64,000 bases of DNA from Micromonospora sp. HNM0581 (GCF_012726175.1 NZ_JAASAD010000002.1:186001-250000); one strand, 5' to 3'. Counted from the stretch's first letter, positions 55,371 to 64,000 are shown. Notes: generated by a model not told the origin, from the letters alone. Numbers and translations: made by a program.

Positions 55371-58070
55371 GTGACAGCTACGACCCCGCGCCTGCTTCTC
55401 GTCGACGGACACTCCCTGGCATACCGGGCGTTCTTCGCTCTGCCGGTGGAGAACTTCTCCACCACGACCGGGCAGCCGACGAACGCGGTCTACGGCTTCA
55501 CCTCGATGTTGATCAACGTGCTGCGCGACGAGCAGCCCACCCATATCGTCGTCGCCTTCGACGTGTCCCGTCGCTCTTTCCGCACCGAGCGGTACGCCGA
55601 GTACAAGGCGGGTCGCAGTGAGACTCCTGCTGACTTCAAAGGCCAGGTCAGCCTGGTGAAGGAGGTCCTGGCGGCGCTTCGGGTGCCGGTGGTGGAGAAG
55701 GAGGGCTTCGAGGCCGACGACGTCATCGCCACGCTGGCCTGCCGGGCCCGCGACCAGGGCATGCCCGTGCTCGTCTGCACCGGTGACCGGGACGCCTTCC
55801 AACTCGTCGACGAGCAGATCACCGTCCTCTACCCGCGCAAGGGTGTCTCCGACCTGGCGCGGATGGACCCGGCGGCGATCGAGGCCAAGTACGGTGTTCC
55901 GCCCGGCCGCTACCGCGACCTGGCCGCCCTGGTCGGTGAGACCAGTGACAACCTCCCCGGTATCCCCGGCGTCGGCCCGAAGACCGCAGCGAAGTGGATC
56001 AACACTTACGGTGGGGTGGAGGGCGTCATCGCCCGCGCTGACGAGATCAAGGGCAAGGCGGGCGACAGCCTGCGCGAACGGCTCGCCGACGTGATCCGCA
56101 ACTACGAGATCAACCGTCTGGTCGCGGATCTTGAGCTGCCGTTGCGCCCCGAGGAAACCCGCTGGCAGGGTTGGGACCGGGAGGCCGTGCACCAGGTCTT
56201 CGACACCCTCCAGTTCCGCATCCTGCGGGACCGCCTCTACCAGTACCTCGAAGCGGTCGAACCGGAGGCGGAGTCGGGTTTCGACCTGGCCGGCGAGGTG
56301 CTGACCGCTCCCGGTGCGCTCGCGGGCTGGCTGGAGACGCAGGCGCCGGCCGGGACCAGTGTCGGCGTCGCGGTCAAGCTCGACACCGGCCCGAACCGCC
56401 GGCACACCGCGACCGTCACCGGGATGGCGCTCGCCACCGGCGACGGCACGGCGGCCTGGTTCGACCCGGGGCAGTTGGACGCCAGCGACGACGCGGCGCT
56501 TGCGGCGTGGCTGGGTGACGACACCCGGCGGAAGGTGCTGCACGACAGCAAACCCGCCGTGCTCGCCTTCGCCGCGCACGGCTGGGCGCTCGCCGGTATC
56601 TCGCGCGACACCCAGATCGCCGCCTACCTGGCCCGCCCCGACCAGCGCTCCTACGACCTGACCGACCTGGCGCTGCGCTACCTGCACCGGGAGCTTCGGG
56701 TCGACGCCCCGGAGACCGGCCAGTTGACCCTGGACGGGCTCGGCGGCGACGGTGCGGCCGAGCAGAACCTCATGCTCCATGCCCGTGCCACCCTTGACCT
56801 GGCCGACGCCATCGACGCGGAGCTGTCCCGCGACGGGGAGCAGTCCGCCCGGTTGATGGCCGGTGTGGAGTTGCCGCTGATGCGGGTGCTCGCCCAGTTG
56901 GAGCGCACCGGCATCGCCGCGGACACCGACTACCTGACGGAACTGGAGGCGCACTTCGCCGCTGAGGTCAAGGCCGCGGCGCAGGGTGCGTACGAGGCGG
57001 TGGGGCGGGAGTTCAACCTCGGCTCACCCAAGCAGTTGCAGGAAATCCTCTTCGGTGAGCTGAACCTGCCCAAGACCAAGCGGATCAAGACGGGTTACAC
57101 CACCGACGCCGACGCGCTGCAGTGGCTCTACGCTCAACACCCGCACCCGGTGCTGGCTCACCTGCTGCGGCACCGAGACGTGGCCAAGCTCAAGTCGACG
57201 GTGGACGGGCTGCTCAAGTCGGTTTCCGACGACGGGCGCATCCACACCACTTTCAACCAGACGGTGGCTGCCACCGGTCGGCTCTCCTCCACCGAGCCCA
57301 ACCTGCAGAACATCCCCATCCGCACCGAGGAGGGACGGCGGATCCGTCGCGCCTTCGTGGTGGGGGAGGGCTACGATTGCCTGCTCACCGCCGACTACAG
57401 CCAGATCGAGATGCGGATCATGGCGCACCTCTCGGCCGACGAGGCGTTGATCCAGGCGTTCAACTCCGGTGCCGACTTCCACGCCGCGACGGCCTCGTCG
57501 GTCTTCACCGTGCCGCTCGCCGAGGTCACCCCGGACCAGCGGCGCAAGATCAAGGCGATGAACTACGGCCTGGCGTACGGGCTGAGCGCCTTCGGTCTGT
57601 CCCAGCAGCTCGGCATCAGCGCCGAGGAGGCACGCGGGTTGATGGAGAACTACTTCGCCGGGTTCGGCGGTGTCCGGGACTACCTCCAAGAGATCGTTGC
57701 CCGAGCCCGCCAGGACGGCTACACCTCCACCATCCTCGGCCGGCGGCGCTACCTGCCCGACCTGGTCAGCGACAACCGGCAACGGCGCGAGATGGCCGAG
57801 CGAATGGCGCTCAACGCCCCGATCCAGGGTTCCGCGGCGGACATCATCAAGGTGGCCATGCTGCACGTCGACACCGCGCTGCGCGACGCCGGACTGCGCT
57901 CCCGGATGCTGCTCCAGGTGCACGACGAGCTGGTCTTCGAGGTCGCGCCTGGCGAGCGGACGGTGCTCGAGGAACTGGTCCGGCGGGAGATGGGTGGTGC
58001 GTACCCGCTGTCGGTGCCGCTGGAGGTGTCGGTGGGTGACGGCCGCGACTGGAACAGCGCCGACCACTGA
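55371..58070 (+). CDS. polA: DNA polymerase I PolA, proofreading domain apparently inactive
   Basis: An 899-residue family A polymerase for repair and Okazaki fragment processing. The 5' nuclease domain (1 to about 300) has LLLVDGHSLAYRAFFALP, GFEADDVIATLA and GDRDAFQLVD. The polymerase domain has motif A LLTADYSQIEMRIMAHL, the O-helix RRKIKAMNYGLAYGLSAFGL and motif C MLLQVHDELVFEV. The middle domain lacks the exonuclease carboxylates: the DxE of motif I is not found around VAVKLDTGPNR, and motif II reads LHDSKPAVL. So it probably does not proofread, as in other actinobacterial PolA. Confidence 0.95.
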   Translation: MTATTPRLLLVDGHSLAYRAFFALPVENFSTTTGQPTNAVYGFTSMLINVLRDEQPTHIVVAFDVSRRSFRTERYAEYKAGRSETPADFKGQVSLVKEVLAALRVPVVEKEGFEADDVIATLACRARDQGMPVLVCTGDRDAFQLVDEQITVLYPRKGVSDLARMDPAAIEAKYGVPPGRYRDLAALVGETSDNLPGIPGVGPKTAAKWINTYGGVEGVIARADEIKGKAGDSLRERLADVIRNYEINRLVADLELPLRPEETRWQGWDREAVHQVFDTLQFRILRDRLYQYLEAVEPEAESGFDLAGEVLTAPGALAGWLETQAPAGTSVGVAVKLDTGPNRRHTATVTGMALATGDGTAAWFDPGQLDASDDAALAAWLGDDTRRKVLHDSKPAVLAFAAHGWALAGISRDTQIAAYLARPDQRSYDLTDLALRYLHRELRVDAPETGQLTLDGLGGDGAAEQNLMLHARATLDLADAIDAELSRDGEQSARLMAGVELPLMRVLAQLERTGIAADTDYLTELEAHFAAEVKAAAQGAYEAVGREFNLGSPKQLQEILFGELNLPKTKRIKTGYTTDADALQWLYAQHPHPVLAHLLRHRDVAKLKSTVDGLLKSVSDDGRIHTTFNQTVAATGRLSSTEPNLQNIPIRTEEGRRIRRAFVVGEGYDCLLTADYSQIEMRIMAHLSADEALIQAFNSGADFHAATASSVFTVPLAEVTPDQRRKIKAMNYGLAYGLSAFGLSQQLGISAEEARGLMENYFAGFGGVRDYLQEIVARARQDGYTSTILGRRRYLPDLVSDNRQRREMAERMALNAPIQGSAADIIKVAMLHVDTALRDAGLRSRMLLQVHDELVFEVAPGERTVLEELVRREMGGAYPLSVPLEVSVGDGRDWNSADH

Positions 58071-58087
58071 CCCGGGCCGACGGGTCA
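58068..58087. terminator. Bidirectional hairpin spanning both stop codons of polA and the DUF3140 gene
   Basis: TGACCCG (58068-58074) pairs with CGGGTCA (58081-58087) over 6 bases. The left arm begins with the polA TGA, and the right arm ends with the DUF3140 stop read on the other strand. Confidence 0.55.
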
Positions 58088-58432
58088 CGACCGCTCGATC
58101 AGCGGGTCGTGGCCCCAGTTCATCAGAGACCAGCGCCACTTCGTGTCCCGCACGTCGCCGGAGGGACGCTGTGCCATGTGGCGGTGTACGTAGCCGGTCA
58201 CCTTGCGCATGTGCTGGTAGTCGGCGGCGTTGAGCTGGTCGCGCTTGCGGCGTAGCAGGTCGACGATCCGCCGGCCCGACTCGTGCCCGACCGATTCGCC
58301 GCCGCCGGACTGGCCGCCCTTGTGCCAGCCGACCCGCTTGGACTCCTCGCTCTCCAGCCAGGCGGCCAGCTCAGCGGGCTTCATGTTCACCGCTTCGGTG
58401 AACTCCCGGTAGGTCTGCTCGTCGTCGGCCAT
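58085..58432 (-). CDS. DUF3140-family small protein
   Basis: A 115-residue protein matching the DUF3140 pattern: REFTEAVNMKPAELAAWLES, then SKRVGWHK and GRRIVDLLRRKRDQLNAADYQ, ending with HRHMAQRPSGDVRDTKWRWSL. Such proteins are sometimes linked to DNA-binding or plasmid stabilisation annotations, but function is unknown. ATG 58432 is the family start; the longer frame adds Pro/Arg-rich sequence. It converges with polA and diverges from the methyltransferase gene. Confidence 0.85.
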   Translation of the reverse strand: MADDEQTYREFTEAVNMKPAELAAWLESEESKRVGWHKGGQSGGGESVGHESGRRIVDLLRRKRDQLNAADYQHMRKVTGYVHRHMAQRPSGDVRDTKWRWSLMNWGHDPLIERS

Positions 58433-58589
58433 GGAGCCCGCGTACCCGGGGCCCGCCGGTGGAAACGCCGACGCCGCGTACCGCCCGCCGGGGGGACGCT
58501 GCCGCCGGGAGGGCGACACCGTACTGCCGGTCACCTGGCCGCCGCTGATCCTCCTCGACACCAGCTGTCGTGCCGATCGCCGCGATCCG

Positions 58590-58595
58590 TACCGT
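58590..58595 (+). promoter_or_regulatory. Leaderless -10 box (TACCGT) for the methyltransferase gene
   Basis: TACCGT is 7 bases before ATG 58603, without a ribosome binding site. It supports this start over ATG 58570. Confidence 0.5.
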
Positions 58596-58602
58596 TACCA
58601 GG

Positions 58603-59424
58603 ATGAACGACCAGCCGCCCCACGCCGAGCCCGCCGTGACCCGCCGCACGGTGTCGGGTGATGAGGGTAGAGCTGCGAGTCGCCGTTGGTGGGACCGCGA
58701 TGCGGACAACTACCAGGAGGAACACGGCGCGTTCCTCGGAGACGTCGACCTTGTCTGGTGCCCCGAGGGTCTACGCGAAGCGGACGTGCGACTGCTCGGT
58801 GACGTCGAAGGTGCTCGGCTACTGGAATTGGGCTGTGGCGCGGCTGCGGGCTCCCGATGGCTGGTCGGTCAAGGGGCAGACGTGACGGCGCTGGATCTGT
58901 CTGCCGGCATGCTGAGACACGCCAGGCTGGCCGCCGACCGCTCAGGCGTACATGTACCGCTCGTGCAAGCTGACGCACTGGCGCTCCCGTTCAGGGCGGG
59001 CACGTTCGACATGGTGCACACCGCGTTCGGGGCCGTTCCGTTCGTCGCAGACTCCGAAGCCCTGATGCGCGAGGTCTTCCGGGTGCTCCGCCCCGGCGGG
59101 TCGTGGATCTTTGCCGTCACTCACCCGATGCGCTGGATTTTTCTGGACGACCCCGGCGAGGGTGGTCTGTTGGCAGTCCACTCCTACTTTGACCGCCGCC
59201 CCTACGTCGAAGAGGACTCGGCGGGTGTACCGACCTACATCGAGGCACACCGCACCTTCGGTGATCGCGTCCGAGAGCTGACAGCCGCCGGCTTCATCCT
59301 CCGTGATGTGGTTGAACCGGAGTGGCCACCGGGACACGAAGAGATCTGGGGCCAATGGAGTCCTCTGCGCGGCCGGTTGTTCCCGGGCACGGCCATCTTC
59401 GTGGCTCGGCGTCCCACCACCTGA
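58603..59424 (+). CDS. SAM-dependent class I methyltransferase
   Basis: A 273-residue cytoplasmic methyltransferase. Motif I is RLLELGCGAAAGSRWLVGQG, motif II region VTALDLSAGMLRHARLA, motif III region VPLVQADALALPFRAGTFDM, and the post-motif VLRPGGSWIFAVTHPMRWIF. The N-terminal SRRWWDRDADNYQEEHGAFL is typical of an actinobacterial family usually located beside polA. The substrate is unknown. A decayed relative lies on the opposite strand just downstream. Confidence 0.9.
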   Translation: MNDQPPHAEPAVTRRTVSGDEGRAASRRWWDRDADNYQEEHGAFLGDVDLVWCPEGLREADVRLLGDVEGARLLELGCGAAAGSRWLVGQGADVTALDLSAGMLRHARLAADRSGVHVPLVQADALALPFRAGTFDMVHTAFGAVPFVADSEALMREVFRVLRPGGSWIFAVTHPMRWIFLDDPGEGGLLAVHSYFDRRPYVEEDSAGVPTYIEAHRTFGDRVRELTAAGFILRDVVEPEWPPGHEEIWGQWSPLRGRLFPGTAIFVARRPTT

Positions 59425-59503
59425 TGACCCAGTCTGCGACCCAGGGCGGCACGTCATGCGGCCGTGGCATCGGGCGTGAACAGGAATCTTTGAAGTAGTG
59501 GGA

Positions 59504-59700
59504 TCATACCCACTTGGTCGGATCGGTGGCCGAGAAGACCCACCGGCCGCCCGGCCGCAGCAGGTCCACCACGACCGGCCGGGCGCCCTGGGGGCCGGCC
59601 AACGTGAGCAGGACGCCGCGCCGCAGCCGACCTCCAACATTCGGAGGCGCGTCACCCGGTCGGGCCGCGTCTGGTCGAAATCTCCGCTTTGGCGGCTGGT
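59504..59700 (-). pseudogene. Decayed methyltransferase fragment related to the gene at 58603
   Basis: Read on the minus strand, one frame gives RMLEVGCGAASCSRW (SAM motif I) near 59595-59645. After a frame change and loss of the middle, another frame gives VDLLRPGGRWVFSATDPTKW and a stop at 59504-59506. The working gene nearby has the same two segments 70 or more residues apart, so here about 200 bases are deleted and the frame is broken. The flanks to 59425 and to about 59720 show no supportable gene. Confidence 0.65.
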
Positions 59701-59724
59701 GCGCCGACGAGTAGACGGGAGGCC

Positions 59725-59755
59725 TTGCACGCTGTGGTAATGCAGCAGGTAGGGT
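59725..59755 (+). promoter_or_regulatory. Candidate rpsA promoter
   Basis: TTGCAC (59725-59730) and TAGGGT (59750-59755) are separated by 19 bases, about 180 bases before rpsA. The spacing is a little long, so this is tentative. The rest of the 59425-59933 gap holds the methyltransferase fragment and a long untranslated leader. Confidence 0.3.
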
Positions 59756-59933
59756 AGACGATGCGCTCGCGGATCGTGTGCCTCGGCAGGGAGCAGGTGC
59801 GCGGTCGGCGGAGTCACATCAAGATCTCGTTCAGCGATTTCCAGGTGGGCCCGCCGACGGATCCGTTGGCGCGCACAGGTCACCGCGACACCAGCCTGCT
59901 GTGACACACCATCCGACCGGAGCAACCGCCCAC

Positions 59934-61427
59934 ATGACGAGCAGCATCGAGGCCCCCTCGAGCGCCACCAAGGTCACCGTCGACGATCTCGGCTCCGAGG
60001 AGGCTTTCCTCGCCGCGATCGACGAGACCATCAAGTACTTCAACGACGGCGACATTGTCGAAGGCACCGTCGTCAAGGTCGATCGGGACGAGGTCCTGCT
60101 CGACATCGGCTACAAGACCGAGGGTGTCATTCCCTCTCGGGAGTTGTCGATCAAGCACGACGTTGACCCGGCAGAGGTCGTCTCGGTAGGCGACCACATC
60201 GAGGCCCTTGTCCTCCAGAAGGAGGACAAGGAGGGTCGGCTGATCCTCTCCAAGAAGCGGGCACAGTACGAGCGGGCCTGGGGCACGATCGAGAAGATCA
60301 AGGACGAGGACGGCGTCGTTCGTGGTTCGGTCATCGAGGTGGTCAAGGGTGGCCTCATCCTCGACATCGGGCTGCGCGGCTTCCTGCCGGCCTCCCTGGT
60401 CGAGATGCGGCGGGTGCGTGACCTGCAGCCGTACGTCGGCCGCGAGCTCGAAGCCAAGATCATCGAGCTGGACAAGAACCGCAACAACGTGGTGCTGTCC
60501 CGCCGGGCCTGGCTGGAGCAGACGCAGTCCGAGGTGCGCACCGAGTTCCTCAACAAGCTCCAGAAGGGGCAGGTCCGCAAGGGCGTCGTCTCGTCGATCG
60601 TCAACTTCGGCGCGTTCGTCGACCTGGGTGGCGTGGACGGCCTGGTGCACGTCTCCGAGCTGTCCTGGAAGCACATCGACCACCCTTCCGAGGTCGTCGA
60701 GGTCGGCCAGGAGGTCGAGGTCGAGGTCCTCGACGTCGACCTGGACCGCGAGCGGGTGTCGCTGTCGCTGAAGGCGACCCAGGAAGACCCGTGGCGTCAG
60801 TTCGCCCGCACCCACGCCATCCAGCAGATCGTGCCGGGCAAGGTCACCAAGCTGGTGCCGTTCGGTGCTTTCGTCCGGGTGGACGACGGCATCGAGGGTC
60901 TGGTCCACATCTCCGAGTTGGCCGAGCGTCACGTGGAGATCCCCGAGCAGGTCGTTCAGGTCGGCTCCGAGGTCATGGTCAAGGTCATCGACATCGACCT
61001 GGAGCGCCGCCGGATCTCGTTGTCGCTCAAGCAGGCCAACGAGGGCTTCGTCGAGGGCGAGGAGCACTTCGACCCGACCCTCTACGGCATGGCCGCGACC
61101 TACGACACCGAGGGTAACTACATCTACCCCGAGGGCTTCGACCCGGAGACGGGCGAGTGGCTCGAGGGGTACGACAAGCAGCGCGAGACCTGGGAGAACC
61201 AGTACGCCGAGGCACGGCAGCGCTGGGAGGCGCACCAGAAGCAGGTGCAGACCTCCCGGGCCGCCGAGGCCGAGGCCGCTGCCAACCCGCAGCCGGCTCC
61301 CGCCAGCAGCGGGACCACCACCTCGACCAGCGCGGCGCCGAGCCGGCAGGCCGAGGAGCCGGCAGGCACGCTGGCCACCGACGAGGCGCTCGCCGCACTG
61401 CGGGAGAAGCTCGCCGGCGGTAAGTGA
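59934..61427 (+). CDS. rpsA: 30S ribosomal protein S1
   Basis: A 497-residue S1 with four S1 (OB-fold) repeats, as in other actinobacteria. Repeat hallmarks: GTVVKVDRDEVLLDIGYKTE, GSVIEVVKGGLILDIGLRGF, GVVSSIVNFGAFVDLGGVDG and GKVTKLVPFGAFVRVDDGIE. A C-terminal low-complexity Ala/Ser/Thr/Pro tail ends in DEALAALREKLAGGK. S1 helps mRNA binding on the 30S subunit. ATG 59934 has GGAG 11 bases upstream; the open frame farther upstream is leader sequence. Confidence 0.97.
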   Translation: MTSSIEAPSSATKVTVDDLGSEEAFLAAIDETIKYFNDGDIVEGTVVKVDRDEVLLDIGYKTEGVIPSRELSIKHDVDPAEVVSVGDHIEALVLQKEDKEGRLILSKKRAQYERAWGTIEKIKDEDGVVRGSVIEVVKGGLILDIGLRGFLPASLVEMRRVRDLQPYVGRELEAKIIELDKNRNNVVLSRRAWLEQTQSEVRTEFLNKLQKGQVRKGVVSSIVNFGAFVDLGGVDGLVHVSELSWKHIDHPSEVVEVGQEVEVEVLDVDLDRERVSLSLKATQEDPWRQFARTHAIQQIVPGKVTKLVPFGAFVRVDDGIEGLVHISELAERHVEIPEQVVQVGSEVMVKVIDIDLERRRISLSLKQANEGFVEGEEHFDPTLYGMAATYDTEGNYIYPEGFDPETGEWLEGYDKQRETWENQYAEARQRWEAHQKQVQTSRAAEAEAAANPQPAPASSGTTTSTSAAPSRQAEEPAGTLATDEALAALREKLAGGK

Positions 61428-61496
61428 ACCTGCGACACCTCCAGCGGCGGCGTGTCAATCATCGCGCCGCGAGCTGGATCTGTCGGCTGACGTAAC

Positions 61497-61538
61497 GGGC
61501 CCCGCCCCGACCCGGATCCCCGGGTCGGGGCGGGGCCC
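61497..61538 (+). terminator. Strong 19-bp terminator hairpin after rpsA
   Basis: A perfect 19-base stem (61497-61515 with 61520-61538) closes on the 4-base loop ATCC. It begins GGGCCCCGCCCC and is one of the strongest structures in the window, 70 bases after the rpsA stop. No U-tract. Confidence 0.88.
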
Positions 61539-61646
61539 GCGCCGTCGGCGGGCCCCGCCAACTACCGGCCACGGGTGAACCTTCGCCGTCGCGCCGTCCC
61601 GGGCGTCCGGTTGGCACGTTGCCGATGATCGGGTTGACTGGGTGCC

Positions 61647-62828
61647 GTGCTGAAAGTGGGGTTGACCGGCGGAATCGGTTCAGGCAAAAGCGCGGTGGCG
61701 GCGCGGCTGGTCGAGCGGGGCGCGGTGCTCATCGATGCCGATCAGCTGGCCCGGGAGGTCGTCGCGCCCGGCACCGACGGTCTCGCCGAGATCGTGGCGG
61801 TCTTCTCCGACCGGGTGTTGGATGCCGGGGGGGCGCTGGACCGGGCAGCCATGGGTGAGTTGGTGTTCGCCGACGAGTCGGCCCGGCGCCGGCTGGAGGC
61901 GATCATCCACGGTCGGGTCCGGGCTCGAACGGTGGAACTGACCGCTGCTGCCCCGCCGGACGCCGTGGTCCTCAACGATGTCCCGTTGCTGGTCGAGGTG
62001 GGACTGGCGCCGGCCTACCACCTGGTGGTCGTGGTGCGGACGGAGGTGCAGACGCGGTTGGCGCGGCTGGCCCGGGACCGGGGGATGAGCCGGGTCGAGG
62101 CGCAGCGCCGGATCGCCGCTCAGGCCGACGACGCCCGCCGGGCAGCGGCGGCGGACGTGCTGTTGACCAACGAAGGCACCTTGACCGACCTGCACAGGGA
62201 GGTTGACGCGCTCTGGCGCGACCGACTGGTGCCCTTCGAGGAGAATGTGCGTCACAACCGGGCGGCGCCGGACGGCCGGGTGGCGCTCGTCGATCCGAAT
62301 CCGGCCTGGCCGCAGCAGTACGGCCGGTTGGCGGACCGGATCCGGCACGCGGTTGCCCCCGCCGACCTGCGGATCGACCACATCGGTTCGACCGCGGTGA
62401 CCGGACTGGCCGCCAAGGACGTCCTCGACATCCAGCTCAGTGTGCCGTCCCTGACCGACGCCGACGGTGTGTTGGCCGAGCGACTGGCGCAGGCCGGTTT
62501 CCCCCGGCTGCCCGGTGACTGGTGGGACACCCCACGACCAGCCGGCAGCGGTCGATGGGAGAAACGGTTGCACGGTAGTGCCGACCCGGCCAGACCGGTG
62601 CATCTGCATCTGCGGGTGACCGGATCACCCGGCTGGCGGTACGCCCTGTTGATGCGTGACCATCTGCGTGCCGACCCTGACCAGCGGGCCGCGTACCTGG
62701 TGTTCAAACGGGATCTGGTGGCGTCCGCGCCGGACAGCGGCGCATACGCGACGGCGAAGGACCCGTGGTTCGACGAGGAACACCTCCGGGCGGAGGAGTG
62801 GGCCGCCAGGACCGGTTGGCGTCCCTGA
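61647..62828 (+). CDS. coaE: Dephospho-CoA kinase fused to a GrpB/UPF0157 domain
   Basis: A 393-residue two-domain protein. Residues 1-200 are CoaE, which phosphorylates dephospho-CoA in the last CoA step: P-loop GLTGGIGSGKSAVAARLVER, LIDADQLAREVV, VVLNDVPLLVEVGL and the lid RLARDRGMSRVEAQRRI. Residues about 210-390 form a GrpB-like nucleotidyltransferase fold: VDPNPAWPQQYGRLADRIR, RIDHIGSTAVTGLAAKDVLD and LRADPDQRAAYLVFKRDL. The same fusion is known in mycobacterial CoaE, where the second domain's role is unclear. GTG 61647 is the start. Confidence 0.95.
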   Translation: MLKVGLTGGIGSGKSAVAARLVERGAVLIDADQLAREVVAPGTDGLAEIVAVFSDRVLDAGGALDRAAMGELVFADESARRRLEAIIHGRVRARTVELTAAAPPDAVVLNDVPLLVEVGLAPAYHLVVVVRTEVQTRLARLARDRGMSRVEAQRRIAAQADDARRAAAADVLLTNEGTLTDLHREVDALWRDRLVPFEENVRHNRAAPDGRVALVDPNPAWPQQYGRLADRIRHAVAPADLRIDHIGSTAVTGLAAKDVLDIQLSVPSLTDADGVLAERLAQAGFPRLPGDWWDTPRPAGSGRWEKRLHGSADPARPVHLHLRVTGSPGWRYALLMRDHLRADPDQRAAYLVFKRDLVASAPDSGAYATAKDPWFDEEHLRAEEWAARTGWRP

Positions 62829-62863
62829 CGGGTTCCTGCGGTCGCGGGTGAACTCCTGCTCGG

Positions 62864-64000
62864 TCAGCGCTGACGCTCTGGCGGCGTCAGCCGGGGTACC
62901 CGGCCCGTAGCCAGGTCGAGCTGCGCCCAGGCACCCGAACTCGTCGGCAGTTCCAGCCGGCGCAGCATCCCGGACCGGTCGACCCAGTAGCGCAGGGGTC
63001 CTCGGGCGGTGTCGACCCGTACCACGTCGACGGTGGCCCCGGCGAGATGGTCGCCGCGTTCCCGTTGTGCCCGGCCCGGCACGCCCGCGGCCTGCGCGGC
63101 CCGAAGCGCGGCGGCCACCAGCGGGTCGAGGTCTTGCGTGTGATGCGGTCCCGTCCGCCAACCGGCAACGGGTGGTGGTAGCGGCGGGCGGGTCGACCCG
63201 CCGGGGCCGTCGATCCGGGTGATCTTGCCTTTGTGGTGTCGGACCAGGGTGCGTCGACCGTCCACGTCGAGATTGGTGACACCGAGGTACGCGGTACCCG
63301 AACTCCAGCTCAGCCAGCCGGTGCCGCGCAGGTTGGTGGCGGCGGAGACCGGCATGGTCAGGGTGACCGTCGCCCCGCCGGCGGTGCGCAAACGGGTCGG
63401 TAACCGGCGCCAGCGGTCCCGTTCGGCGGAGGTCAGGGCCCGGGGCAGGCCGGGGCGCCCGCCGAGCGCCTCGACTGGTCGCAGCGTCGGTCGGTCGGCC
63501 CGGTTCAGGGACACCGTGACTGGTCCGATGCCGGCGAGGTCGGCCTGTACCCGATGCAGTCGGGCAGCCGGGTCGAGCCAGTACCGGACCGGTGCACCGG
63601 TATCGGAAGCGGTCGCTGTGGCCTTGGCGACGGGGCTGGTCGACGTGGTGGGGTCCTGCGTCGACGCCTCCAGCACGTCCACTGGCTCACCGTTCAGGTG
63701 TTCCCGGCCCACCCAGCGTCCGACCCAGTGGTTCACCGGGTCGGGCCGGTCGGCGGCGAGAGCGAAGACCAGTCCGAGCAGTGGATGGAGATCCCGGTCG
63801 GCGGGCAGCCGCCATCCGTCGGCCGGTGGCACCAACGGTGGCATCGCCGGCACCGGTACCGCCGTCGGGTCGGGCCTGATCACCAGCACGGTGGGGGTGG
63901 CCTGGGCCAGTCCGCGTGATCGGCCCGCGCCCGGGCCTCCCACGTCGAGGTAGGCAAGCCCTCGGGCCCAGTCGACCCAGCCGAGCAGGTCGGTGCGAGT
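62864..64000 (-). CDS. Uncharacterised two-repeat protein, 5' end beyond the window
   Basis: The frame runs off the right edge: codons from 64000 read TRTDLLGWVDWARGLAYLDV, so the true start lies outside. Two copies of one domain are visible. Each copy begins with a G-W/G-x-L/W-S...AYLxV strand, has a Pro-Pro-x-x-GW segment with a helix, and ends with VRYWLDPAARLHRVQADL or LRYWVDRSGMLRRLELPT. The fold resembles LppX/LolA-like half-barrel lipoproteins of actinobacteria; a signal peptide would be in the missing part. It converges with coaE. Confidence 0.75.
   Translation of the reverse strand, partial: TRTDLLGWVDWARGLAYLDVGGPGAGRSRGLAQATPTVLVIRPDPTAVPVPAMPPLVPPADGWRLPADRDLHPLLGLVFALAADRPDPVNHWVGRWVGREHLNGEPVDVLEASTQDPTTSTSPVAKATATASDTGAPVRYWLDPAARLHRVQADLAGIGPVTVSLNRADRPTLRPVEALGGRPGLPRALTSAERDRWRRLPTRLRTAGGATVTLTMPVSAATNLRGTGWLSWSSGTAYLGVTNLDVDGRRTLVRHHKGKITRIDGPGGSTRPPLPPPVAGWRTGPHHTQDLDPLVAAALRAAQAAGVPGRAQRERGDHLAGATVDVVRVDTARGPLRYWVDRSGMLRRLELPTSSGAWAQLDLATGRVPRLTPPERQR

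Overview
The window is high-GC DNA with GTG/ATG starts, strong codon bias toward G/C in third positions and Gram-positive-type lipoprotein signals. Gene content and order (hisF, hisI, trpE, a Trp-linked membrane gene, trpC-trpB-trpA, lgt, pyk, tesB, an ANTAR response regulator, polA, rpsA, coaE) match the conserved actinobacterial chromosomal core that I recall from Mycobacterium tuberculosis (about Rv1605 to Rv1631). Protein styles point to the Micromonosporaceae (Micromonospora/Salinispora type), inferred from family resemblance only. No insertion sequence, integrase, phage module or CRISPR array is visible; this is chromosomal backbone with accessory insertions.

Layout. 1-2.3 kb: end of an MDR reductase, hisF and a small unknown gene. 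2.4-4.6 kb: a divergent yczE membrane gene and a MocR regulator with direct repeats between them. 4.7-8.3 kb: long-chain acyl-CoA synthetase, a class I terpene synthase and a TIGR03085-type protein. 8.5-12.2 kb: two half-exporters forming an asymmetric heterodimeric ABC transporter. 12.2-14.6 kb: an ABC-2 exporter operon ending in its own TetR gene, behind a 32-bp palindrome. 14.8-25.3 kb: nucleotidyltransferase/HisI ORF, trpE, trpC-trpB-trpA, lgt, a flavoprotein monooxygenase and a GNAT protein. 25.4-31.6 kb: glutamate synthase gltB-gltD. 31.8-37.3 kb: a secreted SGNH lipase, then a four-gene cluster of unknown function built around an FtsK/SpoIIIE-type ATPase. 37.5-43.1 kb: terC, a YciI-like gene, pyk, tesB, an Rrf2 regulator and a TauE/SafE permease. 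43.2-47.8 kb: a 5'-truncated PLP decarboxylase joined to a remnant of a cellulose-binding-domain gene, a luciferase-like oxidoreductase and a divergent Lrp/PLP-lyase pair. 47.9-55.2 kb: tRNA-Leu(CAA), the PdtaR-type regulator, a lipoprotein and a complete livKHMGF branched-chain amino acid transporter. 55.4-64 kb: polA, a DUF3140 gene, a methyltransferase with a decayed relative beside it, rpsA, coaE and a partial repeat-domain gene.

How the genes work together. The his/trp block supplies histidine and tryptophan; GltBD assimilates ammonia; Liv imports branched-chain amino acids; Pyk, FadD and TesB serve central carbon and acyl-CoA metabolism; PolA, RpsA and CoaE are housekeeping. A recurring signal is a TANNNT box 5-8 bases before the start codon of at least ten genes, suggesting leaderless transcription. 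The best candidate for an undescribed system is the ATPase cluster at 32.8-37.3 kb. Other notable signals are the MocR/YczE divergon, the TetR palindrome, the degenerate/canonical NBD pairing, and several gene relics at rearrangement points.
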